Shown piece by piece: positions 21,270-30,149 of a stretch of 64,000 nt of DNA. Position 1 is the first letter of the stretch. Each line of letters starts with the position of its first letter. Source of the DNA: Paenibacillus sp. CC-CFT747 (GTDB lineage: Bacteria > Bacillota > Bacilli > Paenibacillales > NBRC-103111); assembly GCA_030323305.1 (NCBI GenBank), contig CP106741.1, positions 4,587,501 through 4,651,500 on the forward strand, in the 5' to 3' direction. Made by a program: the position numbers and the translations under genes. A model generated the notes under the pieces. The model worked only from the letters and a program-made list of their open reading frames with translations. It did not search any database and was not told where the DNA came from.

Positions 21270-21298
21270 TTGTAAGGGAACATCTGTTATGGTATAAT
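21270..21298 (+). promoter_or_regulatory. Sigma-A promoter for the rimP-nusA-infB operon
   Basis: TTGTAA (21270-21275) and a perfect TATAAT (21293-21298) are spaced by 17 bp. It lies 26 bases after the polC stop. Confidence 0.85.
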
Positions 21299-21334
21299 TT
21301 TTTTGGTAATAATGATGATAAGCTTTAGTTAATG

Positions 21335-21390
21335 GAGAGTGGGGCAACCCACTCTTTACATTTTGATAGGGAGTTTTCGGACTCCTTTCT
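21335..21390 (+). ncRNA. rimP operon leader with two hairpins
   Basis: A perfect 8-bp stem AGAGTGGG/CCCACTCT (21336-21343 and 21348-21355) is capped by a GCAA (GNRA) tetraloop. It is followed by a second smaller stem GGAGT/ACTCC (21370-21374 and 21381-21385) and TTTCTTC. The transcript from the promoter at 21270 would carry both before the rimP RBS (AAAGGGGGC). A structured leader before rimP is common in Firmicutes. Its ligand or protein is not evident here. Confidence 0.6.
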
Positions 21391-21419
21391 TCAGATATAA
21401 AGGGGGCTTAGAACAAATA

Positions 21420-21878
21420 ATGAGTTCGCATATCAAAGCAGCGGTTGAATCCATGGTCACGCCTTATCTCGAAGAGAACGGGATGGAGCTCGTCGATGTG
21501 GAATACGTCAAAGAAGGCAGCAACTGGTTCCTGCGCGTGTACGTAGATAAAGAAGGCGGAATCGACATCGACGACTGCGGCCGTATCAGCGAATATTTAA
21601 GCGTGAAGCTGGATGAGAATGACCCGATCCCTGCGGCTTATTTCTTGGAGGTATCCTCTCCAGGCGCCGAGCGTCCGCTCAAGAAGCCGGAGGATTACCG
21701 CAGAGCCGTCGACAAACATGTTTTTGTGACGACCTATGAACCAGTTGACGGATTTAAGGAGTTCGAAGGAAAGCTGCTTTCCTACGACGACACCGGACTG
21801 GTCATCCAAACCGGAAAGAAACAGCACAGCATCGCCCGTGAGAAGGTCGCCAGCGCACGTCTTGCGATCGTTTTTTAA
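21420..21878 (+). CDS. rimP: Ribosome maturation factor RimP
   Basis: Needed for 30S subunit maturation. ATG 21420 follows AAAGGGGGC. The 152-aa protein is intact, with the characteristic region GMELVDVEYVKEGSNWFLRVYVDK near residue 23 and FLEVSSPGAERPLKKPEDY near 78. It is the first gene of the nusA-infB operon, and nusA starts 40 bases downstream. Confidence 0.96.
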   Translation: MSSHIKAAVESMVTPYLEENGMELVDVEYVKEGSNWFLRVYVDKEGGIDIDDCGRISEYLSVKLDENDPIPAAYFLEVSSPGAERPLKKPEDYRRAVDKHVFVTTYEPVDGFKEFEGKLLSYDDTGLVIQTGKKQHSIAREKVASARLAIVF

Positions 21879-21918
21879 TGGGGGCTGCTTTTACTATTGG
21901 AAGGGGAACCTCTCGCAA

Positions 21919-23016
21919 ATGAACACCGATTTTATTGAAGCTCTGCATGAAATCGAAACGACCAAAGGCATTAGCAAGGACATCTTGATCGAGGCCATTG
22001 AAGCGGCCCTTATCTCGAGCTATAAGCGCAACTTCAATACGGCCCAGAATGTCCGAGTCGACATCAACCGCCACACTGGCGTCATTCGGGTATACGCCCG
22101 GAAGACGGTCTCGGAGGAAGTGCTGGATCCGAGACTAGAAATTTCGCTCGAAGCGGCAAGGGAGATCAACGGCAATTTTCAGCTGGACGACATCGTCGAG
22201 ATCGAAGTCACTCCGCGTGATTTTGGACGGATCGCCGCCCAGACTGCCAAGCAGGTCGTAACCCAGCGGATTCGCGAGGCGGAAAGAGGGCTGATCTACA
22301 ACGCCTTCATAGAGAAAGAAGAAGATATCGTAACCGGAATCGTTCAGCGCCAGGATACCCGCAGCATTTACGTGGACCTGGGCAAAGTGGAGGCGGTGCT
22401 TCCGCTTAACGAGCTGATGCCGAACGAGAAGTTCAAGCACAACGACCGCATCAAGGCCTATATCACCAAGGTCGAGAATACGACCAAAGGGCCGCAGATT
22501 TTCTTGTCCCGCACTCATCCGGGCCTGCTTAAGCGTCTGTTTGAGCTCGAAGTGCCGGAAATCTTCGACGGTGTCGTGGAAATCCGCTCCGTTGCCCGGG
22601 AAGCCGGCTTCCGTTCCAAGATCGCCGTTCACTCCCGCAATTCCGAAGTGGACCCGGTCGGCTCCTGCGTAGGGCCGAAGGGCATGCGCGTTCAGACGAT
22701 TGTGAACGAGCTGAAGGGCGAGAAGATCGACATCGTCCGCTGGTCGGAGAGCGTGGAAGAGTATGTGGCGAATGCGCTCAGCCCTTCCAAGGTGCTCGAG
22801 GTCAACGTCTTCGAATCGGAAAAAATGTCCCGGGTTATCGTTCCGGACTATCAGCTTTCTCTCGCTATCGGAATCAAGGGCCAGAATGCAAGACTGGCCG
22901 CCAAGCTGACAGGCTGGAAGATCGACATCAAGAGCGAAACCCAAGCGGAGCAGGAATACGGGCGGCCTAAAGCCATCACCGAGGAGATGCACCAGGATTC
23001 CGTAAGTATCGACTGA
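21919..23016 (+). CDS. nusA: Transcription termination/antitermination factor NusA
   Basis: Binds RNA polymerase and nascent RNA to modulate pausing, termination and antitermination. ATG 21919 is preceded by GGAAGGGGAACC. The N-terminal polymerase-binding domain (residues 1-125) is followed by an S1 domain (about 135-200) and two KH domains, including VDPVGSCVGPKGMRVQ near 250 and SLAIGIKGQNARLAAKL near 315. At 365 aa it lacks the extra C-terminal acidic repeats of proteobacterial NusA, as expected for Firmicutes. It is intact. Confidence 0.97.
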   Translation: MNTDFIEALHEIETTKGISKDILIEAIEAALISSYKRNFNTAQNVRVDINRHTGVIRVYARKTVSEEVLDPRLEISLEAAREINGNFQLDDIVEIEVTPRDFGRIAAQTAKQVVTQRIREAERGLIYNAFIEKEEDIVTGIVQRQDTRSIYVDLGKVEAVLPLNELMPNEKFKHNDRIKAYITKVENTTKGPQIFLSRTHPGLLKRLFELEVPEIFDGVVEIRSVAREAGFRSKIAVHSRNSEVDPVGSCVGPKGMRVQTIVNELKGEKIDIVRWSESVEEYVANALSPSKVLEVNVFESEKMSRVIVPDYQLSLAIGIKGQNARLAAKLTGWKIDIKSETQAEQEYGRPKAITEEMHQDSVSID

Positions 23017-23046
23017 CGTTAGGTTGTTAGAAACGGGGGATGAACC

Positions 23047-23358
23047 ATGAAACCGCGCAAAATCCCTTTGCGAAAATGCGTAGCCTGCCAGGAAATGATG
23101 CCGAAGAAGGAATTGATCCGGGTGGTGCGGACTCCCCAGGAAGAGATTCAGATCGACCTCACCGGCAAAAAATCAGGCCGCGGCGCCTACCTGTGCGGGA
23201 AAACGGCCTGTTTTAAGCTGGCTCTGAAGAACAAGGCGCTCGACCGGGCGCTTAAGCATAATGTCCATGCGGATATTTACCGGCAGCTGGAACAGGATTT
23301 TGTGAAAGTGGAAGATCAATTCATAGCCAATAAGGATACCATCGAAGATGATGAATAA
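23047..23358 (+). CDS. rnpM: YlxR family RNA-binding protein (RnpM)
   Basis: Small nucleic-acid-binding protein of the YlxR family, known in Bacillus as an RNase P modulator. ATG 23047 follows a GGGGGATGAACC ribosome site. The 103-aa product shows the family pattern RKCVACQEMMPKKELIRVVRTP at the N-terminus and GRGAYLCGKTACFKLALK near residue 46. The CxxC and CxxxxxC cysteines suggest a metal or structural role (inference). It is intact and overlaps ylxQ by 11 bases. Confidence 0.93.
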   Translation: MKPRKIPLRKCVACQEMMPKKELIRVVRTPQEEIQIDLTGKKSGRGAYLCGKTACFKLALKNKALDRALKHNVHADIYRQLEQDFVKVEDQFIANKDTIEDDE

Positions 23359-23670
23359 TCATAAATTTTTCTCCAACCTGGGTCTTGCCATGCGGGCGGG
23401 AAAGCTGGTTACCGGCGATACTGGTGTTCTGGATGCCATCCGCAGCGGGGAAGCCAAGCTGGTGATTATGGCTTTGGACGCTTCTCCCAACGCACAGAAG
23501 AAGTACCGGGACAAATGCGCTCATTACGCGGTCCCCTTAACGGAGTTTGGGACCCGGGACCAGCTGGGAGCCGGAATCGGCAAGGCGGAACGAGTGGTGA
23601 TCGCCGTCACCGACGCCGGATTCGCACAGATGCTTGTCAGGAGCCAGGAAAACCTGCGGAGGTGGAATGA
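23348..23670 (+). CDS. ylxQ: YlxQ, ribosomal protein L7Ae family (one base lost at 23649-23652)
   Basis: Small L7Ae/L30e-fold RNA-binding protein. It probably binds kink-turn RNA, but its cellular role is not settled. It starts at ATG 23348 (or 23351), overlapping rnpM. The N-terminal half NLGLAMRAGKLVTGDTGVL is typical. As read, the frame runs without a stop into infB, giving an apparent 998-aa fusion. Restoring one A in GAAAACC (23649-23652) gives SQEKPAEVE followed by TGA 23668-23670, exactly before the infB TTG and its ribosome site. The restored 107-aa length fits the family, so I call two separate genes. Confidence 0.85.
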
Positions 23671-23671
23671 T

Positions 23672-26344
23672 TTGAGTAAACAAGATAACAAGGATAAACT
23701 TAGGGTTTATGAATACGCCAAAAATTTAAATATGAGCAGCAAAGAAATTATCACCATTCTAAAACGACTAAACATCTCGGTTAATAACCACATGAGTGTG
23801 ATGGAAAATGAGGCGGTGGATGCAGTGGAAAAGTTTTTTCGCGATGTAAAGGCCAATGCGGCGGCCAAACGGGCTAACGAAGGTTCGGCTTCGGTAGCTT
23901 CGGCTCCTGCCAAGTCCCAGCAGCCGAAGGTTCAAACGGCAGGATCGGGCAACCGCCCGGCAGGGCAAACAGGCGGCCAAGGCCAAGGAGGCCAGCAGCG
24001 CACCCAGCAGGGAGGAAGCGGCCAGCAGCGTTCGAGCCAAGGGGGCGGATCGTCCCAGCAGCGCCCAGGCGGGCAGTCGCAGCAAAGACCAGGCGGCGGA
24101 CAAGGGCAATCCCGTCCGTATAACAACAGCGGCGGGCCTAACCGCACCGGCGGTCAAGGCGGCGGAGGCAATCGTCCGTCCGGCGGCGGGTTCTCAAGCG
24201 GCGGAAACCGGGACCAGCGTTCCGGCCAGGGCCAAGGCCAAGGCGGGCAACGGCCTCAAGCCGGCGGAGCGAGCCGTCCGGCGGCAAGCTCTGCCCAGCC
24301 GGCGACACGCACACCGGAACAGCGGAAGTCCCACGATAACCGCGGGGGACAGCAGGGCAATCAGAGAGTTTCCGAGGGCCGTCCGAACCGCAATGCGGTC
24401 GTTCCTGGCGTGGACGCTATGGATGTAAAGGCGAACGAAGGAGTGGCCAGCAAGCGTACGAAGCCGAACGGACGACGTTTTGATGACAACCGTTCGGGAG
24501 GAAACCGCGGAGGCCAAGGCCGAGGCGGCAACCGTTATGGACAGCGGGGAAGACAGCAGCAGCCTCAAGTCCGTAAAGAGAAGATCGACAATACGCCTAA
24601 GAAGATCATCGTCCGCGGTGCCATGACCGTCGGCGAGCTGACTAAACTGCTTCACAAAGATGTTTCGGAGGTTATCAAGAAGCTTCTGACTCTTGGCGTC
24701 ATGGCCACGATCAACCAGGAGCTTGACCTGGATACGATCCAGCTGATCGCGACGGAATTCGGGGTGGATGTCGAGATCAAGATCCGTGTGGATGAAGAAA
24801 ACTTCGAGCTGATCGAGGAGAAGGACCAAGAAGAAGATCTGATGGAGCGTCCTCCGGTTGTTACCATTATGGGCCACGTCGACCATGGGAAGACGACGCT
24901 GCTGGACGCCATCCGTTCGACCAGCGTGACCGAAGGGGAAGCCGGCGGGATTACCCAGCACATCGGAGCTTACCAGGTAGAAACGCACGGCAAGAAAATT
25001 ACGTTCCTAGATACTCCGGGTCACGAAGCGTTCACTTCGATGCGTGCCCGCGGCGCGCAGGTTACGGACATTACGATTCTTGTGGTGGCGGCCGATGACG
25101 GTGTCATGCCGCAGACGGTGGAAGCCATCAACCATGCGAAGGCGGCCAATGTGCCGATTATTGTCGCTGTAAACAAAATCGATAAGCCGGGTGCCAACCC
25201 GGACAAAATAAAGCAAGAGCTTACCGAGTATCAGCTGGTTCCGGAAGAGTGGGGCGGCGATACGATCTTCGTTAATCTCTCGGCTAAGCAGCGCACCAAC
25301 CTGGATCAGCTTCTTGAAATGATCCTTCTCGTCTCCGAGGTTCAGGAGTTTAAGGCGAACCCGGATAAGAGAGCCCGCGGTACGGTGCTCGAAGCCGAGC
25401 TGGATAAAGGGAAAGGTCCTGTGGCCCGCGTGCTCATTCAGCACGGAACGCTCCGCGTCGGGGACAGCTTTATTGCCGGTGTCTGCTTCGGCCGTGTCCG
25501 CGCCATGGTTAACGACAAGGGCAAGCGCCTGAAGGAAGCCGGTCCTTCTACTCCGGTCGAAATCACCGGTCTTACCGAGGTTCCGCAGGCGGGGGATCCG
25601 TTCCTTGCCTACGAAGACGAGCGCAAAGCAAGAGACATCGCCGAGAAGCGGGCGTCTACCCTTCGTCAGTCTGAGATGGGGGCGAATACCCGCGTAACCT
25701 TGGATGATTTGCATAAGTACATCCAGGAAGGCGAAATGAAGGACCTCAACGTTATCATCAAAGGGGACGTGCAAGGATCCGTCGGAGCCCTGAGAGGATC
25801 GCTTGAGAAGATTGAAGTGGAAGGCGTCCGGGTAAAGATCATTCATACCGGAGTAGGAGCCATTACCGAGTCCGATATCAGCTTGGCATCGGCTTCGAAC
25901 GCCATCGTCATCGGGTTCAACGTTCGTCCGGAGCCTATGGCCAAAGTACAGGCCGATCAGGAGAAAGTGGATATCCGCCTCCATCGCGTCATTTACAGCG
26001 TAATCGAGGAAATCGAGCAGGCCATGAAGGGAATGCTGGATCCGGTCTTCAAGGAGAGTGTCATCGGGCACGCCGAAGTGCGGAACACATTCAAAATTTC
26101 CAAGGTCGGGACCATCGCAGGCTGTATGGTTATAGACGGGAAGATTACCCGGTCGGCAGAGGTTCGCTTGGTACGCGGCGGGATTGTTGTTTTCGAAGGC
26201 AAGATCGATTCCCTGAAGCGGTTTAAGGATGACGCCAAAGAAGTGGCACAGGGCTACGAGTGCGGTATTACCCTCGAACGTTACAATGATCTGAAGGAAG
26301 GCGACATCATTGAAGCCTTCGTAATGGAAACCGTTGAGAGGTGA
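23672..26344 (+). CDS. infB: Translation initiation factor IF-2
   Basis: GTPase that places initiator tRNA on the 30S subunit and promotes subunit joining. It starts at TTG 23672 behind GCGGAGGTGG, one base after the restored ylxQ stop. The N-terminal IF2_N helix bundle (about residues 1-60) is followed by a low-complexity Gly/Gln/Arg/Ser-rich linker (about 75-300). A second IF2_N domain comes next, then the G domain with GHVDHGKT near 400, DTPGHEAF, and NKID, then domains II-IV. About 890 aa. The linker repeats GGQ, QQR and GQG units and is unusually long and Gly-rich. Confidence 0.96.
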   Translation: MSKQDNKDKLRVYEYAKNLNMSSKEIITILKRLNISVNNHMSVMENEAVDAVEKFFRDVKANAAAKRANEGSASVASAPAKSQQPKVQTAGSGNRPAGQTGGQGQGGQQRTQQGGSGQQRSSQGGGSSQQRPGGQSQQRPGGGQGQSRPYNNSGGPNRTGGQGGGGNRPSGGGFSSGGNRDQRSGQGQGQGGQRPQAGGASRPAASSAQPATRTPEQRKSHDNRGGQQGNQRVSEGRPNRNAVVPGVDAMDVKANEGVASKRTKPNGRRFDDNRSGGNRGGQGRGGNRYGQRGRQQQPQVRKEKIDNTPKKIIVRGAMTVGELTKLLHKDVSEVIKKLLTLGVMATINQELDLDTIQLIATEFGVDVEIKIRVDEENFELIEEKDQEEDLMERPPVVTIMGHVDHGKTTLLDAIRSTSVTEGEAGGITQHIGAYQVETHGKKITFLDTPGHEAFTSMRARGAQVTDITILVVAADDGVMPQTVEAINHAKAANVPIIVAVNKIDKPGANPDKIKQELTEYQLVPEEWGGDTIFVNLSAKQRTNLDQLLEMILLVSEVQEFKANPDKRARGTVLEAELDKGKGPVARVLIQHGTLRVGDSFIAGVCFGRVRAMVNDKGKRLKEAGPSTPVEITGLTEVPQAGDPFLAYEDERKARDIAEKRASTLRQSEMGANTRVTLDDLHKYIQEGEMKDLNVIIKGDVQGSVGALRGSLEKIEVEGVRVKIIHTGVGAITESDISLASASNAIVIGFNVRPEPMAKVQADQEKVDIRLHRVIYSVIEEIEQAMKGMLDPVFKESVIGHAEVRNTFKISKVGTIAGCMVIDGKITRSAEVRLVRGGIVVFEGKIDSLKRFKDDAKEVAQGYECGITLERYNDLKEGDIIEAFVMETVER

Positions 26345-26350
26345 TCTAGT

Positions 26351-26707
26351 ATGGCTAAGGTTCGAACAGGCCGAGTGGGAGAACAGATCAAGAAAGAATT
26401 GAGCCTTATCATCCAGACGGAATTCAAGGATCCCCGAATCGGATTCCTGACGATTACCGGGGTGGAGGTAACGAACGATCTTTCGCAGGCTAAGGTTTAC
26501 CTTAGCGTGCTGGGATCGGAGGAACAGAAGGAAGAAACCTTAAAGGCGCTCGCCAGGGGAACCGGTTTTATCCGCTCGGAGCTCGGAAAACGAATCCGGC
26601 TTCGGGTGGTTCCGAAGCTTCTCTGGAAATTCGATACTTCCATTGAGTATGGAAGCCGGATCGAAGGGCTCCTCGGGCAGCTTAACGACGGGAAGACCGA
26701 TCTATGA
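26351..26707 (+). CDS. rbfA: 30S ribosome-binding factor RbfA
   Basis: KH-fold factor for 16S rRNA 5'-end maturation and cold adaptation. ATG 26351 follows GAGAGGTGATC. The 118-aa product is intact and shows RTGRVGEQIKKELSLIIQTE at the start, KDPRIGFLTITGVEVTNDLS near residue 30, and the end WKFDTSIEYGSRIEGLL. It overlaps nrnA by four bases (ATGA). Confidence 0.96.
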   Translation: MAKVRTGRVGEQIKKELSLIIQTEFKDPRIGFLTITGVEVTNDLSQAKVYLSVLGSEEQKEETLKALARGTGFIRSELGKRIRLRVVPKLLWKFDTSIEYGSRIEGLLGQLNDGKTDL

Positions 26708-27694
26708 AGCCGGAGAGGCCTTCTTACGACAGGCAGCTGCAGGAAGCCAAGCGCTTCCTGGAGGAGCAGGATGATTTTCTCGTGGTGGCCCACATAAATC
26801 CGGATGGAGACGCCATTAGCTCGACCCTGGCCGTCGGCTGGATGCTCAAGCAATTGGGCAAGCGCTTTGTCATGGTAAACGAGGGCAAGTCTCCGGATAA
26901 GTTTGATTATTTGTGGGGAAACAGCGATATTGCGGATTTTTCCGTTATCCAACGGAAGCCAGACTTCCAGCATGTGATCAGCGTGGATTGTGCCGATTAT
27001 TCGCGGATCGGTCAGGTTTCCTCGATCTTCGGGGAGGCCCCTCTCTATTGAATATCGATCATCATCCCACGAACGACTATTTCGGTACCGTTCAGCTGAT
27101 CCGGCCGGATGCTGCCGCTACGGTTGAAATTCTGTATGAGTTGGCCGTCGTTCTCGGCATCCGCTGGGAGGAAGAGCTTGCTTCTTGTATTTACACAGGA
27201 CTATTGACCGATACAGGCGGATTCCGGTATTCCAACACGACTCCGAATGTCATGAGGATTGCTTCCGAGATGCTGGGCTACGGCGTTAAGGGCAGCGTAC
27301 TGGCGGAACATTTGCTCGAGCGGATGACCCGCAGCCACGTAGCCCTTCTCCGCAAAGCTCTTGCTCAGCTTTCCTTCTCGCACGAAGGGAAGATTGCTTG
27401 GATAGCGGTCTCGGCCCAGGACATTGCTGAAGCGGGAGCGTCCAATGAAGATTTGGAAGGGCTTGTCAACTACCCCCGCAATATTGAAGGGGTAGAAGTG
27501 GGCATCCTCGTTAAGGAAGGGAGGGCGGCCGGTTCAAAGCCAGTCTCCGCTCGGCCGGAAAGGTGAATGTGGCTGAAATCGCCCAACGTTTTGGCGGCGG
27601 AGGACATGTCCGCGCGGCAGGCTGCTCCTTCGAAGGAACCATCGAGTCCGTTCTGGACAAGATCGTAAAGGAAGTAGGGAAGGCACTCGTATGA
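26704..27694 (+). CDS. nrnA: Bifunctional oligoribonuclease/PAP phosphatase NrnA, DHH family (two frameshifts, 27038-27041 and 27519-27521)
   Basis: Degrades nanoRNA and hydrolyses 3'-phosphoadenosine 5'-phosphate. ATG 26704 overlaps rbfA. The DHH domain has AHINPDGDAISST near residue 30, VISVDCADYSRIG near 95 and NIDHHPTNDYFG near 118. The C-terminal DHHA1 domain ends QRFGGGGHVRAAGC. Two single-base losses split it: C in CCCC (27038-27041, restoring EAPSLLNIDHH) and G in GGG (27519-27521, restoring GRFKASLRSAGKVNVAEI). Restored length is 330 aa and the stop overlaps truB (ATGA at 27691). Confidence 0.92.
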
Positions 27695-28601
27695 CGCTTG
27701 AAGGAGTTTTGCCGGTATGGAAGCCCGTTGATTTCACCTCCCATGACGTGGTCGCCAAGGTGAGGAGAATGACGCGGATTAAAAGAATCGGCCATACGGG
27801 GACACTGGATCCGAAAGTAACCGGTGTCCTTCCTCTTTGTATTGGCCGGGCAACCCGGGTGGTCGAATATATCCAAGAGCTCCCGAAGGAATATGAAGCA
27901 GAGCTCACTATTGGATATGCGACGGATACGGAAGATGCAACCGGAGCCATCACGGAGCAGGTCGAAAGCGTCTCGCTCACCGAGAATCAGGTGGAAGACG
28001 CGGTGAAAGCCTTCGTGGGGGTGATCGACCAGGTTCCTCCTATGTATTCCGCCGTTAAGGTCGACGGGCGCCGGCTGTACGAGCTCGCTAGAGAAGGCAA
28101 GGAGATTGAGCGTAAGTCGCGGAAGGTCGAGATCTACAAGCTCGACATTCTCCTTCTTGCCTTGGACGAGCCTTATCCCCGCGTTCGTTTCCGGGTGCTC
28201 TGTTCCAAAGGAACCTATATCCGCACTTTATGTGCCGACATCGGCAAGGCGCTCGGCTATCCGGCGGTCATGTCCGAGCTGGTCCGCACGTCGACCGGTT
28301 CGATGACGAAGGAGCAGTGCCTCACGCTGGAGGAGATCCAGGCTTTAGCGGAGAGCGGGAGGCTGCAGGAGAGATTAATTCCGGCCGATCAGGCCGTGTC
28401 CTATCTCCCTAAGCTGACTTTGATTGAATCGGATTCGGCCAAGGCTCTGCAGGGACGTAAGCTGCACTTGACTCTCTCCCATGAGGGGGTGCCGGCGAAG
28501 CGGGATTGTACCGGGTCTACTCGGAAAAAGGTCCTTTTCTAGGTATCTTTCAGTGGGAAGACAAGGACCGGCAGCTAAGCCCGGTTAAAGTTTTTAATTA
28601 A
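27691..28601 (+). CDS. truB: tRNA pseudouridine-55 synthase TruB (one frameshift at 28485-28489)
   Basis: Makes pseudouridine 55 in the T-loop of tRNAs. ATG 27691 overlaps nrnA. The catalytic region RIKRIGHTGTLDPKVTGVLPL (catalytic Asp in GTLDP, near residue 38) and the GTYIRTLCADIG segment near residue 175 are present. The run GGGGG (28485-28489) has lost one G. Restoring it gives SHEGGAGEAGLYRVYSEKGP and an end at TAA 28599-28601, 303 aa, with a normal C-terminal PUA-like tail. Confidence 0.93.
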
Positions 28602-28625
28602 CGGTCCGTCAGGATTGGTTAAGGA

Positions 28626-29582
28626 TTGGTGAACCGCAGCATGCAGGTTTTTGAACTGAACTATCCATGCCTGCTCCCCCAGCCGGGGATGCCGGCCGCC
28701 CAAGTGATGGCCATCGGCGACTTCGACGGCGTCCACCGGGGGCATCGCGAAGTCATCGGACGTGCCTTGGAGACCGCAAGGAAGCTGGGGATTCCGGCGT
28801 CCATTATGACTTTTCATCCTCACCCGAGGGAAATTCTCGGACAGGATAAATACCGCAGCATTCTTACCCCGCTGCCGGAAAAGCTGGAAATCTTCCGGGA
28901 GCTCGGGGTGCAGTATGCTTATGTGGTTTCCTTCAACGAACCCTTCTCGAGATTGAGCCCCCAGCAGTTTATTTCCGATATTCTGCTTGGGATCGGCCTG
29001 GAGTCGGTAATCGTCGGGTTTGATTTCTCTTTTGGCTATCAAGGCCGGGGGACGCCCGACACCCTTGCCCAAGAGGGCCATGGGCAATTTGCCGTTGAGA
29101 TTGTTCGCCCCTACCAGATGGATGATCATAAAGTAAGCAGCACTTATATCCGGGAGAGTCTTCAGGAAGGCAAGGTGGACCAAGCCGCCCGTCTGCTCGG
29201 ACGTCCGTACTCCATCCAGGGGACGGTCGTTCACGGGGAGGCCCGGGGACGGACCATCGGTTTTCCGACCGCGAACCTGGAGACGGACTGGCGTTACGTT
29301 CTGCCGGCCAACGGGGTGTACGCCATTAAAGCCTATGTCCGCGGACAAGCCTATAAAGGCGTCATGAATATAGGGGTGAAGCCGACCTTTGCCACCGGTG
29401 AGCTTACCCCGTCGCTTGAAGCGCATTTGTTCGATTTCCAGGAATCCATCTATGGGGAAAAGGTCCGGGTGGAGTTCATCCGTCACCTGCGCCCTGAAAT
29501 CAAGTTCGGTTCGGTGAACGAATTGGTGGAGCAGATTCATAGGGATGCCGCGCAGGCACGAGAGCTTCTGCAGGACTTTTGA
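28626..29582 (+). CDS. ribF: Bifunctional riboflavin kinase/FAD synthetase
   Basis: Converts riboflavin to FMN and FMN to FAD. Possible starts are TTG 28626, GTG 28629 and ATG 28641. None has a strong ribosome site, and GTG 28629 after AAGGATTG is slightly favoured. The N-terminal nucleotidyltransferase domain has AIGDFDGVHRGHREVI near residue 30. The C-terminal flavokinase domain has GEARGRTIGFPTANLE near 205 and GVMNIGVKPTF near 245. At 318 aa it is intact. The gene lies between truB and rpsO as in Bacillus. Confidence 0.94.
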   Translation: MVNRSMQVFELNYPCLLPQPGMPAAQVMAIGDFDGVHRGHREVIGRALETARKLGIPASIMTFHPHPREILGQDKYRSILTPLPEKLEIFRELGVQYAYVVSFNEPFSRLSPQQFISDILLGIGLESVIVGFDFSFGYQGRGTPDTLAQEGHGQFAVEIVRPYQMDDHKVSSTYIRESLQEGKVDQAARLLGRPYSIQGTVVHGEARGRTIGFPTANLETDWRYVLPANGVYAIKAYVRGQAYKGVMNIGVKPTFATGELTPSLEAHLFDFQESIYGEKVRVEFIRHLRPEIKFGSVNELVEQIHRDAAQARELLQDF

Positions 29583-29589
29583 AGAAACA

Positions 29590-29619
29590 TTTACTTTCCT
29601 TCCGCTGATGTGGTATACT
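29590..29619 (+). promoter_or_regulatory. Sigma-A promoter for rpsO with extended -10
   Basis: TTTACT (29590-29595), an 18-bp spacer, then TATACT (29614-29619) preceded by TGG, an extended -10. The roughly 90-base leader that follows (29625-29712) can form internal pairings and could hold an S15 autoregulatory site (inference). Confidence 0.65.
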
Positions 29620-29712
29620 GACTATCGGCAACAAAGAACCACGACATGGAGATTCGCCTCACCAGCGGTTTCTGGGTTGTTGGGGATCCAACACGTAAAG
29701 GAGGTGAACAGG

Positions 29713-29982
29713 ATGGCACTTACCCAAGAGCGTAAGCAGCAGTTGATTTCGGAGCACAAGGTCCACGAAACGGATACCGGGTCCCCCGAAGTTCAAGTGG
29801 CTATCCTAACGGAAAACATCGTTAATCTTACCCAGCATTTGCGCGAGCACAAGAAAGATCATCATTCCCGCCGCGGATTGCTTAAGATGGTAGGACAACG
29901 CCGTAAATTGCTGACATACCTGAAGAACAACGATGTCAGACGTTACAGCGCACTGATCGAAAAACTCGGCCTTCGCCGATAA
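29713..29982 (+). CDS. rpsO: 30S ribosomal protein S15
   Basis: Primary 16S rRNA-binding protein of the central domain and part of an intersubunit bridge. ATG 29713 has a strong AAAGGAGGTGAAC upstream. The 89-aa protein is intact, with TGSPEVQVAILTENIVNLT near residue 22 and the KKDHHSRRGLLKMVGQRRKLL signature near 46. A terminator follows and pnp is next, the usual rpsO-pnp pair. Confidence 0.98.
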   Translation: MALTQERKQQLISEHKVHETDTGSPEVQVAILTENIVNLTQHLREHKKDHHSRRGLLKMVGQRRKLLTYLKNNDVRRYSALIEKLGLRR

Positions 29983-29997
29983 GCCGAATTCAAAGGG

Positions 29998-30057
29998 AAA
30001 AGCAACCGTTGATCCGACGTGCCGGTTATGCGCACGGACGGCAGGGTTGCTTTTTCT
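29998..30057 (+). terminator. Intrinsic terminator between rpsO and pnp
   Basis: AAAAGCAACC (29998-30007) pairs perfectly with GGTTGCTTTT (30045-30054), with a shorter inner hairpin in the loop and T residues after it. Some read-through to pnp is likely because no clear pnp promoter is visible. Confidence 0.75.
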
Positions 30058-30149
30058 CATAGATTCCGGGTTTATATAAGGAAAGAAGAAGGAAATAATG
30101 ACTTCTATGCCGAAGGATAGGTAGGATGATTCCAGACCAGGAGGGTGTT

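Noticed and set aside
23348..26344. A genuine YlxQ-InfB fusion protein
   Set aside because: A single lost A explains it, restoring both the known ylxQ end and the infB start with its ribosome site.
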